NCBI GenBank assembly: GCA_008360975.2
Contig: CM039182.1
Span: forward strand, 107,064,443-107,128,442
Length of the DNA stretch: 64,000 nt
DNA from: Lichenostomus cassidix
Lineage: Eukaryota; Chordata; Aves; Passeriformes; Meliphagidae
Direction of reading: 5' to 3'
In this document: positions 62,920 through 64,000 of the stretch, one piece after another
How the letters are laid out: every line of letters begins with the position of its first letter
How positions within the stretch are numbered: the stretch's first letter is position 1
The notes under the pieces: generated by a model
Databases searched by the model: none
What the model was told of the DNA's origin: nothing
What the model saw: the letters and a program-made list of their open reading frames with translations, nothing else
Translations under genes and position numbers: made by a program

Positions 62920-64000
62920 CCTTGGAAATCTTAGCTGAGATCATTTGAAATGACTAAGAATTGAGAACTTTGCCAGCATTCCTGCAGGTCAAATCCTGCT
63001 GCCTGGCATTGGAGTATATGTTGCCCACCCAAGTTTTGTACTAATGCTAGCTCCTCATTCCCTTACACTTTTGTCAGATTTGCATAGGAAACCCCAGTGG
63101 ACCAGCATCAAGCCTTGATTTGAACAGAATCTTTTCTCAGAGAAACCTCACACTTAAATGAAGAGAAACCCTTCTCTACACAGGAAAAAACATATGAGAA
63201 AGTAAAATTCATAACATTTCTTATGAGTATTGTGCTAACTCTAGGTTTTCTTGACTTACTACTACATCTAATAATATTTAGCATTGCCAGACTATGAAAG
63301 AAACAAAGCACAGCATCAGTGTCCCATGTGCACTGTGCACTTTTAAATTTTGAAGGGAAATCTCTAGGAGTAATGAGAATTACTCTGGGCTGTGTGTTTT
63401 GCAATATTATAAATTATAAATCATAATGCTATGTAAAACCAAACCAGAGAATGAGCTCAAGCACAGATTACTAATTGTCTAGATTCCTAATAGTCAGCAT
63501 GTTCCCTGCAAGCCAGCATTTTCCAGTAGAAAAATCAGACATGGTTTAAGCCATGGCTATATCATTCCTATTATACACAGGCAGTGTAGAAAAGAGAGCA
63601 CAAGGGAGATATGGCTCTCTCCAAACTTCCAGGATAAAGTGCAAGCCCTGAAATGGCCCTCCATACCCGCATTTTATCTTTTGCATGCCTTCCTTCCATG
63701 TCCTCCACCTTTCCATTCTAACAAAGATCCTTTTTTAAAAGTGATCCTTTTCCTTGTTCATTTAAAGCTGATGTACATTACATTTCTTCTTCTCAGTCAG
63801 TCTTTATACAACCCCCCAAATTCTTAAAAACTTAAACTCTTCTGGTACTGGATTTGAAGCAAACCATGATGATGTTGATGTTGAAGACACCTTTGTGGCA
63901 GACAGATGTACAAGAGTTGGGCTGCTTTTTCATGAGCACACAGAGCTGACCTGACACTGCCTGGCACCAGGTGTTGGAGTGCTGCTCTCCTGCTCGTTTT
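62920..64000. other. Non-coding stretch, no gene seen
   Basis: No gene seen to the window end. The longest frame is 98 codons (63108-63404, minus) with no recognisable domain. Confidence 0.6.

Noticed and set aside
1..64000. Operons, CRISPR arrays, phage or bacterial systems
   Set aside because: There is no dense coding, no spaced direct-repeat array and no ribosome-site-led frames. The repeats present are those of a bird nuclear genome.

Overview
The window looks like ordinary non-coding DNA from a bird, probably a passerine (song-bird type), in an AT-rich gene desert or a very large intron. The evidence is the kind of repeats present. There is one 5'-truncated CR1 retroposon with the CR1-type 8-bp terminal repeat. 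There are several endogenous-retrovirus LTRs with 6-bp target duplications, and an ERV-L-type provirus with a bird-type LTR. No Alu/B1/L1-like mammalian repeats and no bacterial or phage features were seen. No protein-coding gene, exon, tRNA, rRNA or CRISPR array could be supported. The open frames are short (nearly all under 130 codons), lack recognisable domains and fit chance; the longest frames overlap LTRs.

Layout. 1-6632: unique AT-rich sequence. 6633-7262: two solo LTRs of one short family (about 261-264 bp), same orientation, 99 bp apart; the second has an exact 6-bp target duplication. 7263-20074: unique sequence with one purine pentanucleotide repeat. 20075-22047: decayed ERV-L-like provirus on the minus strand, with a complete 3' LTR, a purine tract, a broken pol (reverse transcriptase to RNase H region) and a truncated 5' LTR. 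25387-25489: CR1 fragment, minus strand. 41919-42651: a 733-bp GC-rich solo LTR with perfect TGT...ACA ends and an exact AGATTT target duplication, carrying three evenly spaced ATTGG boxes and a 14-bp tandem repeat. 45653-47388: remnant of a plus-strand provirus with a very long (1.37 kb) 5' LTR, a tRNA-Ile-like primer binding site, under 200 bp of interior, a purine tract and a collapsed 3' LTR. 47389-64000: unique AT-rich sequence with small hairpins, microsatellites and one dense cluster of AATTAC motifs that could be an old enhancer.

The most unusual structure is the collapsed 3' LTR at 47217-47388. Its middle 1,260 bp are missing. In their place is an exact inverted copy (57 bp) of host DNA lying just upstream of the 5' LTR, bracketed by a 7-bp direct repeat. 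This looks like a templated-insertion repair scar, or an assembly error. The second point of interest is the motif cluster at 57897-58127. I found no sign of a new multi-gene system in this window.
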